Under the pieces are notes generated by a model. It had not been told where the DNA came from. It did not search any database and saw nothing but the letters and a program-made list of their open reading frames with translations. Positions 36,124-45,109 of a stretch of DNA of 64,000 bases are shown piece by piece. Source of the DNA: Thalassotalea fonticola (GTDB lineage: Bacteria; Pseudomonadota; Gammaproteobacteria; Enterobacterales; Alteromonadaceae); NCBI RefSeq assembly GCF_032911225.1, contig NZ_CP136600.1:3472001-3536000 (forward strand), in the 5' to 3' direction. The first letter of the stretch is position 1; each line of letters opens with the position of its first letter. The position numbers were made by a program, and so were the translations under genes.

Positions 36124-37104
36124 CTAATCAGCGCTAGGTTCAATCGACTTAATATGTTGGCGAACAGAAATATAGCTGCCCAGTAAACCTAAACCAATAG
36201 CAGTAAACACCAGCAAAATGATCTCATCAAAGCTTAATGTTTGTAATGAAAATTGGCTTTGGTATAACTGAGCCAAATCAACAATAGCGTAATCGAGATA
36301 ACTACCCAGAATCGCAACCGTTATTGAGGCAAGTAATCCGCCAAAAACACCATACCAAAAGCCGGTATACATAAATGGTCTCTGAATAAAGGCATCTGTC
36401 GCGCCAACCATTTTCATTACCGCTATGGCATCTCTTTGATTTAGTATTGCTAAGCGTATGGTATTGCCAATAATTAATACCACAGATAAACTTAATAAGA
36501 TTGCTAATGAAGTAACGATATCTTGAATCAATACCATGATAGCTTCTAAACGTGTTAGCCACTCTAGATCGAGTTTACCTTGGGCCACACCTCTTTCTTT
36601 TTCTAATTTTTCCAGTAAAGCTTGTGCCGCTGTTGGTTGGCTGAAGCGTTTCGATGGGGTTACTAAAATTGTTGCCGGCAAAGGGTTATCATCTAAATAA
36701 GACAATGCCTTGCCAAACCCGGATAGTTTTTTGAATTCGATTAGAGCATCTTCAGCCGAAATATAACGTACGTCTTGCACTTCAGGGTACAGTTGTATGC
36801 GCTTTACCAGATTTTGTGCGTCTTTATCTTTTACCGACAGTTTTAGAAATACGCTAATTTGCGCCGCAGAATCCCAGTTTGAACTGACTTGTTGGGCATT
36901 CTTAGTAAATAAATGCAGGGTTGCCGGCAACGTTAAACTAATTCCCAGCACCAATATTGTCATGATAGACGCCATAGGCGTGCGCCATAAATCTCCTAAG
37001 CTGCCAATCGCTTGTTGCAGGTGACGAACAGGCAACATGATCAAAGTATTTAAAGAAAAGCCATTGCCTTTGCGAAGTAGAGCATTTGAGTCTTTCTTAG
37101 CCAT
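36124..37104 (-). CDS. ftsX: Cell division protein FtsX
   Basis: FtsX is the membrane half of the FtsEX complex, which at the septum activates murein hydrolases through EnvC and helps divisome assembly. The 326-residue protein has a cytoplasmic N-terminus (about 1-45), TM1 (SIMTILVLGISLTLPATLH), a periplasmic loop of about 120 residues, and three more TM segments, with the FtsX-fold IAVMKMVGATDAFIQRPF between TM3 and TM4 regions. Its ATG overlaps the ftsE stop by one base (TAATG), giving coupled translation. Order and size match E. coli. Confidence 0.96.
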   Translation of the reverse strand: MAKKDSNALLRKGNGFSLNTLIMLPVRHLQQAIGSLGDLWRTPMASIMTILVLGISLTLPATLHLFTKNAQQVSSNWDSAAQISVFLKLSVKDKDAQNLVKRIQLYPEVQDVRYISAEDALIEFKKLSGFGKALSYLDDNPLPATILVTPSKRFSQPTAAQALLEKLEKERGVAQGKLDLEWLTRLEAIMVLIQDIVTSLAILLSLSVVLIIGNTIRLAILNQRDAIAVMKMVGATDAFIQRPFMYTGFWYGVFGGLLASITVAILGSYLDYAIVDLAQLYQSQFSLQTLSFDEIILLVFTAIGLGLLGSYISVRQHIKSIEPSAD

Positions 37105-37790
37105 TACTCTTCCTCCTCTTCACTATGACTTAAACCATCGGTGATCATCGTCCCTTGTTTTAGTGTAAGTGTGCGGTATTTCATCCGGGCGATAAGACCA
37201 AGATCATGGGTTGCAATAAGTACGCATACACCAACAGAATTAAACTCTTCAAATAGGCGAATAATGTCTAATGATAACTTCGGATCTAAATTACCAGTAG
37301 GTTCATCGGCCAAGATGATAGGGGGCTTATTAACAATTGCTCTGGCGATACCCACTCTTTGCTGTTCACCACCAGAAAGCATGTGCGGGTAGCATTTAAT
37401 TTTGCTCGATAAACCTACTTTTTCTAATGCGGCTTCAACTCGCTTGCGAGTTTCTTTATGGCCAACGTTTTCAATAACTAATGGTAAAGCAACATTGTCA
37501 AAAATAGTGCGATCCATTAGCAAGTTATGATTTTGAAAAATCATCCCTATATTGCGGCGCATATAAGGAATTTGTGAATAATTAATCCGTGATATATCAC
37601 TATTATTAATCAGGATTTGCCCAGCAGTTGGCTTTTCCATCACACTGATCAGTTTTAATAAGGTACTTTTACCAGCACCGGAATGGCCTGTTAAGAACGC
37701 CATTTCACCAGCGTCTAAATCGAAACTAATGTTTCTTAAGGCGTTAAACCCTCCAGGATAAGTTTTATTTACAGCATTAAAACGGATCAT
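37104..37790 (-). CDS. ftsE: Cell division ATP-binding protein FtsE
   Basis: FtsE is the ABC ATPase partner of FtsX. The 228-residue protein begins MIRFNAVNKTYPGGFNALRN, typical of FtsE, and has Walker A GHSGAGKST at residues 35-43, Q-loop MIFQNHNLLMDRTIFDNV, signature [14 protein letters not shown], Walker [13 protein letters not shown] and the switch His in IATHD. It is 37 bp downstream of ftsY and overlaps ftsX by one base, so ftsY, ftsE and ftsX form one operon. Confidence 0.96.
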   Translation of the reverse strand: MIRFNAVNKTYPGGFNALRNISFDLDAGEMAFLTGHSGAGKSTLLKLISVMEKPTAGQILINNSDISRINYSQIPYMRRNIGMIFQNHNLLMDRTIFDNVALPLVIENVGHKETRKRVEAALEKVGLSSKIKCYPHMLSGGEQQRVGIARAIVNKPPIILADEPTGNLDPKLSLDIIRLFEEFNSVGVCVLIATHDLGLIARMKYRTLTLKQGTMITDGLSHSEEEEE

Positions 37791-37827
37791 TATTTGTCAC
37801 TTTTTATTTTTATATAAATTGTTTGCG

Positions 37828-39015
<1,188 letters not shown>

Positions 39016-39185
39016 AGTAAATAAATTCGATAATAAGTTGGTGGCTGCGACAACAATAATTTTACCCGGTTAGGTATATAGATTGGTATAATCGCCGATA
39101 ACAATAAATTTGTGTTTATAATATCATCATACTTGGTTTGGCAAAACCAACCAAGATAAAATAAACTCGCAGAAGTGGTAAGTAA

Positions 39186-39773
39186 ATGGCTAAAAATCGT
39201 AAAGTTATTGGGCAAAAACAACAAACTGGTCAAGTTCGGATTATAGCCGGACAATTTCGCGGCCGAAAATTGCCAGTCATTATGGCCGATGGCCTACGAC
39301 CAACAACCGATAGAGTGAAAGAAACAGTTTTTAATTGGTTAATGCCTTACCTTTATAATGTCAAATGTCTAGATTGTTTTGCTGGCTCGGGCAGCTTAGG
39401 CTTTGAAGCTTTATCGAGAGGAGTGCGTAGCACTCAATTTTATGAATTAAATGCAATTGCGGCTAAACAAATTCAAGATAATATTCAATTATTAAAAGCG
39501 AGTAACGCTAAAATTAATAAAGGCAGTTGTTTGGCGCTATTAGAAAAAGAACAACAAGAATTTGATTTAGTATTTATCGACCCGCCTTTTAGAAAAGGTT
39601 TTGTAGGTCAAACAGCAGAGCTGCTTGAATCTAAACAATTACTTGCCGATGAAGCAGTTATCTATATAGAGGTTGAGTCTGAACTCGCCGACTTGCAGCT
39701 ACCAGTAAACTGGCAGTTATTAAAAGAAAAGGTCTCTGGCCAAGTTGCTTATCGTTTATATCAAAGAACTTAA
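39186..39773 (+). CDS. rsmD: 16S rRNA (guanine966-N2)-methyltransferase
   Basis: RsmD methylates G966 of 16S rRNA. The 195-residue protein carries the family motifs: RIIAGQFRGRKLPV near the N-terminus, GLRPTTDRVKETVFNWL, SAM-binding LDCFAGSGSLGFEALSRG, and catalytic DPPFRKG. The N-terminal basic extension (AKNRKVIGQKQQTGQ) is typical. It is divergent from ftsY, the standard arrangement in gammaproteobacteria. A hairpin follows the stop. Confidence 0.96.
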   Translation: MAKNRKVIGQKQQTGQVRIIAGQFRGRKLPVIMADGLRPTTDRVKETVFNWLMPYLYNVKCLDCFAGSGSLGFEALSRGVRSTQFYELNAIAAKQIQDNIQLLKASNAKINKGSCLALLEKEQQEFDLVFIDPPFRKGFVGQTAELLESKQLLADEAVIYIEVESELADLQLPVNWQLLKEKVSGQVAYRLYQRT

Positions 39774-39778
39774 AAATC

Positions 39779-39827
39779 AGGGTCAGAGTCAGGTATTCAT
39801 ATGGATACCTGATTTTGCCCCTGGTTT
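39779..39827 (+). terminator. Long hairpin after rsmD, terminator-like repeat
   Basis: TCAGGTAT (39789-39796) and ATACCTGA (39805-39812) pair perfectly and are followed by four T. The stem extends imperfectly to about 19 bp, with CAGGGTCAGAG facing TTTGCCCCTG. The outer arm resembles the GGGTCAGA motif found at 20 and 27.5 kb, so this may be a repeat recruited as a terminator. Confidence 0.55.
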
Positions 39828-39829
39828 AT

Positions 39830-40045
39830 TTAGCTGTATTTAATTCTGAAACCTATTTTAATGGTTACTTGATAGTGAGCAACTTTGTTATCTACAAGGT
39901 GGCCTCTGGTTTCAATCACTTCAAACCAATTCATATCATTCACCGTTTTTGCACATTCGGCCAATGCATTTTCAATAGCTGCTTCAATACTCAGTGGTGA
40001 AGAACCAACGACTTCTAATTTTTTGTAAGTGTGATGATCTGACAT
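39830..40045 (-). CDS. Dodecin family flavin-binding protein
   Basis: Dodecins are small proteins that assemble into hollow dodecamers and store flavins (FMN or riboflavin). The 71-residue product has the expected single beta-alpha-beta-beta fold: KKLEVVGSSPLSIEAAIENALAEC is strand then helix, the conserved aromatic flavin-stacking residue is in MNWFEVIETRG, and VAHYQVTIKIGFRI holds the conserved Gln that contacts the flavin. Length and motif positions match the family. It is a single gene convergent with rsmD. Confidence 0.88.
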   Translation of the reverse strand: MSDHHTYKKLEVVGSSPLSIEAAIENALAECAKTVNDMNWFEVIETRGHLVDNKVAHYQVTIKIGFRIKYS

Positions 40046-40122
40046 GGCTATTCCTAATGTTCACGATAGATATATTAAGAATAGCTGAATTTTTATTAGT
40101 TCCTAGTTCTCAAAAAAATCTA

Positions 40123-40716
40123 TTAAATTTCTATGCCTAAGTTAGACATACCTTCACTCAATGCCATTTCTTTTAATTGTTTGCAGGTTTGCTTATTTTC
40201 TTTACTAATTTTAACCGACATGAATAATTCTTGTTGGGTTTCTACTTCCCATTGCATTAACGGGTGATCTTCAATGTCTTGTTCGTTAATAACAATAGCT
40301 TGCAGTTTTTCCTGTTCAGAAGCTAGCAAAATACCTAGGTAATAACTCACGCTACTTTGCGATAGCAAGCCTACGTTATTTATCGTCTCTTCATCTTTAT
40401 CTTGCATGCCTTGTAGTAATGAGCCTAAGGCCATACAAGTATCAAGCGCGGGGTGAACACCAAAAAAATCAAACTTGTCTACATCAGGTATTTCATCTTC
40501 AAGCTTTTCCAATTGTGCGGCAAAATTAATTTTTAACTGCCCTTGTTCAAGCAGTTGCCATACCAAGTCGAGCTGGTTGCGTAATATTTTGAAATTGCCA
40601 AAGTTGGCAGCTTGCGAGAACATTTGATAGTTAGGCAACATACGTTCAAGAATTGCAGCTGAAAAAGCGGTTTGCTGCCAAAGGGAAAGGTCTTGCAATG
40701 AAATATTTACTGGCAC
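40123..40716 (-). CDS. YjaG family protein (DUF416)
   Basis: The 197-residue protein matches the DUF416/YjaG family: an N-terminal LQDLSLWQQTAFSAAILERMLPNY, then VWQLLEQGQLKINF, the conserved DVDKFDFFGVHPALDTCMAL, and a C-terminal helical half. It is predicted to be soluble and all-helical. Translation appears to begin at a GTG (40716). No biochemical function is established for the family. It follows the large coiled-coil gene by 48 bp on the same strand, so they may be cotranscribed. Confidence 0.85.
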   Translation of the reverse strand: MPVNISLQDLSLWQQTAFSAAILERMLPNYQMFSQAANFGNFKILRNQLDLVWQLLEQGQLKINFAAQLEKLEDEIPDVDKFDFFGVHPALDTCMALGSLLQGMQDKDEETINNVGLLSQSSVSYYLGILLASEQEKLQAIVINEQDIEDHPLMQWEVETQQELFMSVKISKENKQTCKQLKEMALSEGMSNLGIEI

Positions 40717-40764
40717 AATGAGTGTCTCAATGATGATAAGTGCGCTAATTATAGCGCATCTACT

Positions 40765-43191
40765 TTAACCAATTGCTATTTGTTTTTGGGCATACTCAAA
40801 TTTTAAGCGATATTCAGTAACTTTTGATTCCATTTCGGCTAATTCATCGCTTAATTGACGTTTTAATTCATGGTTTTCATCACGTAAGTCTTTTAATGTA
40901 TGACGAATTTGCACATCACTTGAATCTTGCCGAGATTTTATTGCAGCATTTTTTTGTACATACTCAGCAATTTTTTCTCGTTCAAATTCTAATAAGCGTT
41001 CCAGACGAGTTACTTCTGAAGTGCCGTTGGCGCTGCTGTGCTGTAATTGCTCATATTGTGATTGGATGGAGTCTTTATCTTTATTTAATTTTTCGATGAT
41101 TTCATCAGTTTTATTTTGATGATTTTCAAGCCTTTTTAAAGCAGTAGATAGCTGTAATTCTAAATCACTAATTTTATTTTGTTGGCTATATTGCTTTGTT
41201 TCAGCTTGCAAATTAGCTTGTTCAAGAAGTTGCTTTTGTTCTTTATTTACGGCGTTGAGTTGTTTTTCTGATTTCTCGCGTTGGCTAATTAATTGACTAT
41301 TAATTTGTGAGTTCTTACTTCTTAGCTCTTCTAATTGTTCGTCTTTACTGGTTATTTTATCTTTTAGAGCGCTGTTTTGCACCCAAGTAGATTTCTGTTG
41401 CTTTTCGCTTTGCTCTAATAAATTCTCTGTGTCTGCAAGCTGCTTTTTCAAGTTAGCGGTTGCACCGGCAACATCTTGTTGTTCAGCATTAAGTGACAGT
41501 GTTAATTTATCAACTTGCTGTTGCAAGTCTGTGGCTTGTATTTTAGAAGTAGAGAGTGAGTTCTTTAACGATTGTTCTTTATTACTGTAGTCATTATTGA
41601 TTTTATTCAATTCAACTTGCTGAGCCGTTTTAATATCGCTAATTTGTTGCTTTAAGTTTTGTTGCTCAACATCTGCACTACTCAGTTTTTGTTCAAACTC
41701 TGCGATAGTCTCTGTAATACCATTTTTATCTTTGGCTAGGGTCGCTAGCTGTTTGTCAAAGCTTTGTTGTTGCGTTGACAAGGCTTTTTCATGGACTTCA
41801 TTAATGCACTCACATTTGATATTTAAGTCGCTAATATCTGTTTCGAGAGTTTTGAGCTGTAGTGATTGCTTATTAATTTTAGTGTTTTGCTGCTGTTCTT
41901 TAGTTGCCAACTTGTCTAGAGCCAGTAGTTGTTTGTCACACTCTTTTTGCTTTACTTTAAGCAATTTATCTTGTGCACTAATCGCCGTTTTATGTTCCTT
42001 TTCAAGTTTAGCAATGGCTTGCTCATGAGCTTTAACTAAGTTTTTACTTTCAACTGTAAGGGTTTTACTTTCTTGTTTCAGGCTTTTAATCTGACTTTTT
42101 AAGTCACTTATTTCATTTTGTAAGTTATTAGTTGTTTGTTGCGATTTGTCTAATTGCTGTTCTAATGTTTTTAAGGCATCAGTACTCGAGCCGGAAGCTT
42201 GTTCGTAAACTTTTAAGCGTTCATTGTGAGACTTTAATAACTTATCAGTGGCTGTTTTGTGTTCTTTTTTTAAAGAAGCGGTTAACCTTTCAGCTGCTTT
42301 CTTGTCAGACTCTACTGCAATAATCTGATTTTTTAAGTTACTTATTTCACCTTGTAAGTTATTAGTTGCTTGTTTCGACTTGTCTAATTGCTGTTCTAAT
42401 GTTTTTAAGGCATCAGTACTCGAGCCGGAAGCTTGTTCGTAAACCTTTAATCGTTCATTGTGAGACTTTAATAACTTATCTGTGGCTGCTTTGTGTTCTT
42501 TTTTTAAAGAAACGGTTAACTTTTCAGCTGCGGTCTTGTCTGATTCTACTGTAATAATCTGAGCTTTAAGAGACTCATGTGATTTGTTCAACAGGTCAAA
42601 ATCAGTTTTTAATGTTTGCTGATTTTGTTGGCCGTCAATAAACGTTGCCTTAAGTTCAGCAATATCATGGTCAGATGATTGCTGTAATTGTTGATATTTG
42701 TTCTCTAGTTTTTCTACATCCTTTAACAGCTTTTCTTTATCTTTGGCTAAGCCGGTCACTTGTTTATTAAGGGGTTCTAATTGGCTTTGTAGTAATTCGC
42801 GATTTTCTTTGGTTAAGCGTAAATCTTCTAAAGCTTGTTGTTCATCTTTTAATTTAATTTTTAAGTGAGTTTCAATTTGAATCGCACGTTCTTTTAAAGC
42901 AGAGTATTTGGCTTCGTAGGTAAGTAGTTTCTTTTTGAGTTGTTCAATTTCGCTAAATTTAAGATTTACCGAGTCATGCTTAGATTGGCTCAGCTTTTCA
43001 TGGACAGCACTGTTTTTTTCGTTAAGTTCAAGTTTTTGCTTTTTTAATGCTTGTTGTTTATCGATTTCAGCATGCTCACTAATTTTAGCGGCAAGTTGAT
43101 TGAATCTATCTTCAAGTTGAATAAAAATATCGCCGGCAAGTAATTGTAATTGCTCGTCAATTTCGCTATTGATTTCTGCTTGAGTTGTCAT
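40765..43191 (-). CDS. Large soluble coiled-coil protein with a 78-residue tandem repeat
   Basis: The 808-residue protein is almost entirely heptad-rich coiled coil (Lys, Glu, Gln and Leu rich), with no signal peptide, TM segment or ATPase motif, so it is not an SMC protein. A 78-residue block containing KLLKSHNERLKVYEQASGSS and TDALKTLEQQLDKS occurs twice in tandem (about residues 210-365), nearly identical at DNA level. The N-terminus (EINSEIDEQLQLLAGDIFIQLEDRF) may be a small globular or dimerisation part, and the end has EFEREKIAEYVQK. No named family was recognised. The large size and repetition suggest a structural or scaffolding role (inference). Confidence 0.8.
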   Translation of the reverse strand: MTTQAEINSEIDEQLQLLAGDIFIQLEDRFNQLAAKISEHAEIDKQQALKKQKLELNEKNSAVHEKLSQSKHDSVNLKFSEIEQLKKKLLTYEAKYSALKERAIQIETHLKIKLKDEQQALEDLRLTKENRELLQSQLEPLNKQVTGLAKDKEKLLKDVEKLENKYQQLQQSSDHDIAELKATFIDGQQNQQTLKTDFDLLNKSHESLKAQIITVESDKTAAEKLTVSLKKEHKAATDKLLKSHNERLKVYEQASGSSTDALKTLEQQLDKSKQATNNLQGEISNLKNQIIAVESDKKAAERLTASLKKEHKTATDKLLKSHNERLKVYEQASGSSTDALKTLEQQLDKSQQTTNNLQNEISDLKSQIKSLKQESKTLTVESKNLVKAHEQAIAKLEKEHKTAISAQDKLLKVKQKECDKQLLALDKLATKEQQQNTKINKQSLQLKTLETDISDLNIKCECINEVHEKALSTQQQSFDKQLATLAKDKNGITETIAEFEQKLSSADVEQQNLKQQISDIKTAQQVELNKINNDYSNKEQSLKNSLSTSKIQATDLQQQVDKLTLSLNAEQQDVAGATANLKKQLADTENLLEQSEKQQKSTWVQNSALKDKITSKDEQLEELRSKNSQINSQLISQREKSEKQLNAVNKEQKQLLEQANLQAETKQYSQQNKISDLELQLSTALKRLENHQNKTDEIIEKLNKDKDSIQSQYEQLQHSSANGTSEVTRLERLLEFEREKIAEYVQKNAAIKSRQDSSDVQIRHTLKDLRDENHELKRQLSDELAEMESKVTEYRLKFEYAQKQIAIG
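42126..42572. repeat. 234-bp tandem duplication inside the coiled-coil gene
   Basis: The segments 42126-42359 and 42360-42572 share long identical stretches, for example around CTCGAGCCGGAAGCTTGTTC, at an exact offset of 234 bp. The offset is a multiple of three (78 codons), so the frame is kept. Conservation at the DNA level points to a recent duplication. Confidence 0.9.
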
Positions 43192-43391
43192 ACAAAATTC
43201 TTGAATTTGTTATTATTGTTATCGATAAACAAGTGTTGAACATGCTCATCACTCTGTAAGTAGTGATATTGTTATCTTCACTATTGTTTTACAATAGCAG
43301 AAAACATTGTGCTTGCTTACAACTTTTTAACAAGTCCGATGATTAGTTCTTTATAGCGGCATATTTCGCCAATAATTTTACCGGGAGTTCC

Positions 43392-44234
43392 ATGCTTTAT
43401 TTAGTATTGGTGTCTGTAGTTTGGGCATTTTCATTTGGATTGATTAAAGGCCAATTGACTGGTATTGAGCCCGAAGTTGTCGCCAGCATTAGATTATTAT
43501 TATGTGTTGTAAGTTTTTTGCCTTGTTTACTATTTTTGAAGTCATTTAAGCCGAATAGTAAATTGATGCTGTTAGGGGCTCTACAATTTGGCGTAATGTA
43601 TCTTGCTTATATCCAGTCTTATCAATATCTTCCTGGTTATTTAGTCGCAGTATTTACCATTTTTACGCCTTTGTATGTATTGTTAGTTAATTCAATTATT
43701 AATAAATATTTTAATGTTAAACACTTACTGCCTGTACTTATCTCAATTATTGGTGCTGGTGTTATAGTCTTTAAATCGCCCCAACAAGCCGAATTTATTA
43801 CCGGTTTTTTATTGCTGCAGCTTGCTAATGTTGCATTTGCTATTGGCCAGGTAAGTTACAAATATGTAGCAAAAAATCAACCTGACAGTGAGAATATGCT
43901 GTGGATGTATATTGGCGCAGCGTTATTGGCCAGTATCTATACGGTAGTGAATGTTGATATGAGTTTGGTAAATATTGCGGCTAAGCAGTGGTGGGCACTT
44001 ATTTATCTTGGTGTAATTTCTTCAGGGCTGTGTTTTTACTTTTGGAATAAAGGCAGCAAACAGGTAAATACACCAACCTTGGCAGTCATGAATAATGGTT
44101 ATGTACCATTAGCGGTAATTTTTGCCATCACATTTTTTGCTGAAACTGCCGACTATACCCGTCTGACAATTGGCGGTTCATTAATCGCAATAAGTGTGTA
44201 TCTGGCATATTCAATGCAGAAGAGGAATAGTTAA
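43392..44234 (+). CDS. EamA/DMT family transporter
   Basis: This is a ten-TM drug/metabolite transporter-superfamily protein (280 residues) with two EamA repeats, the first opening LVLVSVVWAFSFGLIKGQL and the second FLLLQLANVAFAIGQVSYKYV. Members export amino acids, metabolites or drugs; the substrate cannot be read from sequence. GGGAG precedes the ATG by a short spacer. It is divergent from the coiled-coil gene and ended by a strong terminator, so it is a one-gene unit. Confidence 0.9.
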   Translation: MLYLVLVSVVWAFSFGLIKGQLTGIEPEVVASIRLLLCVVSFLPCLLFLKSFKPNSKLMLLGALQFGVMYLAYIQSYQYLPGYLVAVFTIFTPLYVLLVNSIINKYFNVKHLLPVLISIIGAGVIVFKSPQQAEFITGFLLLQLANVAFAIGQVSYKYVAKNQPDSENMLWMYIGAALLASIYTVVNVDMSLVNIAAKQWWALIYLGVISSGLCFYFWNKGSKQVNTPTLAVMNNGYVPLAVIFAITFFAETADYTRLTIGGSLIAISVYLAYSMQKRNS

Positions 44235-44256
44235 AATAATACGCTGATTGAAGTAA

Positions 44257-44294
44257 CTCCCGATAGTTGAGCAACAACAATCGGGAGAATTTTT
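44257..44294 (+). terminator. Terminator of the EamA gene
   Basis: CTCCCGAT (44257-44264) and ATCGGGAG (44280-44287) form a perfect 8-bp stem followed by AATTTTTATT, 22 bp after the stop. Confidence 0.85.
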
Positions 44295-44302
44295 ATTAGT
44301 CG

Positions 44303-44566
44303 TTAGATTGATTGAGCTAGTTTAGCCTGATGTTTTTTTAACATCAAAAACAATTCGTCTTTATGGTTAAGGCGTTGCATTTTAAGTTCATCTAAATATT
44401 CATCTGTAGTGTTTTCTACACCTTCTTCAATGCGAATTACTTCATGATCAAGCTCGTGATATTCTTTAAAAACTTTCGCAAAATGGTTGTTGTTCATTTT
44501 TAAGGTGCGGATCTCATCTCTAAACTCTGGAAATTCATGATGTAAATCGTGTTTTTGTATGTTCAT
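44303..44566 (-). CDS. YdcH family protein (DUF465)
   Basis: The 87-residue protein is a short helical hairpin of the DUF465/YdcH type: HHEFPEFRDEIRTLKMNNNHF, then AKVFKEYHELDHEVIRIEEG, and a closing helix ELKMQRLNHKDELFLMLKK. Family members are soluble, often growth-phase or stress related, with no firm function. It is 36 bp downstream of the DksA/TraR-type gene on the same strand and probably cotranscribed. Confidence 0.88.
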   Translation of the reverse strand: MNIQKHDLHHEFPEFRDEIRTLKMNNNHFAKVFKEYHELDHEVIRIEEGVENTTDEYLDELKMQRLNHKDELFLMLKKHQAKLAQSI

Positions 44567-44602
44567 TATCTCTTCCTGATTGTTAATGTGAACTGTAAAT
44601 TT

Positions 44603-44920
44603 CTATTCTTGACTGCAATTAAAACAAGTTTTGGTGTATGGCAATGCTTCTAAACGCTCTTTTGATATTTGCTTACCACACTCCGTACAAATACCGTATT
44701 GTTCGGTTTGTAACATTGCCAGTGTTTGTTGAATTTTTTGTAGTTCAAGCAAAGTTTGCTGATGAATTTCATCAAGAACTTCATCGTTTTCGCGCTCGGC
44801 ACTTTGCTCGGAAAAATCTTGACTACGACCTTTTTTAAAGTCATTTTCAATCGCCGCTAAGCGGCTTTTTAATTCATTTTGTTTGGTTATTAGTGAGGCT
44901 TTTAGTTTCTCAACAATCAT
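44603..44920 (-). CDS. DksA/TraR C4 zinc-finger family protein
   Basis: The 105-residue protein has an N-terminal coiled-coil part (KASLITKQNELKSRLAAIENDF, then LDEIHQQTLLELQKIQQTL) and a C-terminal four-cysteine zinc finger, CTEC and CFNC, in YGICTECGKQISKERL and YTKTCFNCSQE. It is shorter than DksA (151 residues) and closer to the YbiI/TraR-like members. Such proteins can enter the RNA polymerase secondary channel, but whether this one does is unknown, because the acidic coiled-coil tip is not typical. GGAG precedes the ATG. Confidence 0.88.
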   Translation of the reverse strand: MIVEKLKASLITKQNELKSRLAAIENDFKKGRSQDFSEQSAERENDEVLDEIHQQTLLELQKIQQTLAMLQTEQYGICTECGKQISKERLEALPYTKTCFNCSQE

Positions 44921-45038
44921 TGCAATTCTCCTTATGCTGCTAGATTAGCTTGTCTGAAAAACTACAATTTGATCTGGCTCAAAAAAGCATCGGTTGATTA
45001 CAATCAGTGATTAGATAAGGTGAAATGGCTAGGTAGAC

Positions 45039-45074
45039 GCACACTTAACTTGGTTAAATGCAAGTTAAGTGTGC
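45039..45074. repeat. Perfect 14-bp inverted repeat downstream of the M61 peptidase
   Basis: GCACACTTAACTTG and CAAGTTAAGTGTGC face each other across an 8-base loop, 36 bp past the peptidase stop. No U-tract follows on either strand, so it is not a standard intrinsic terminator. It could stabilise the mRNA 3' end or bind a protein. Confidence 0.7.
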
Positions 45075-45109
45075 ACTTTGGAATGATGAGTTATGGTGGT
45101 CGTTGATTG

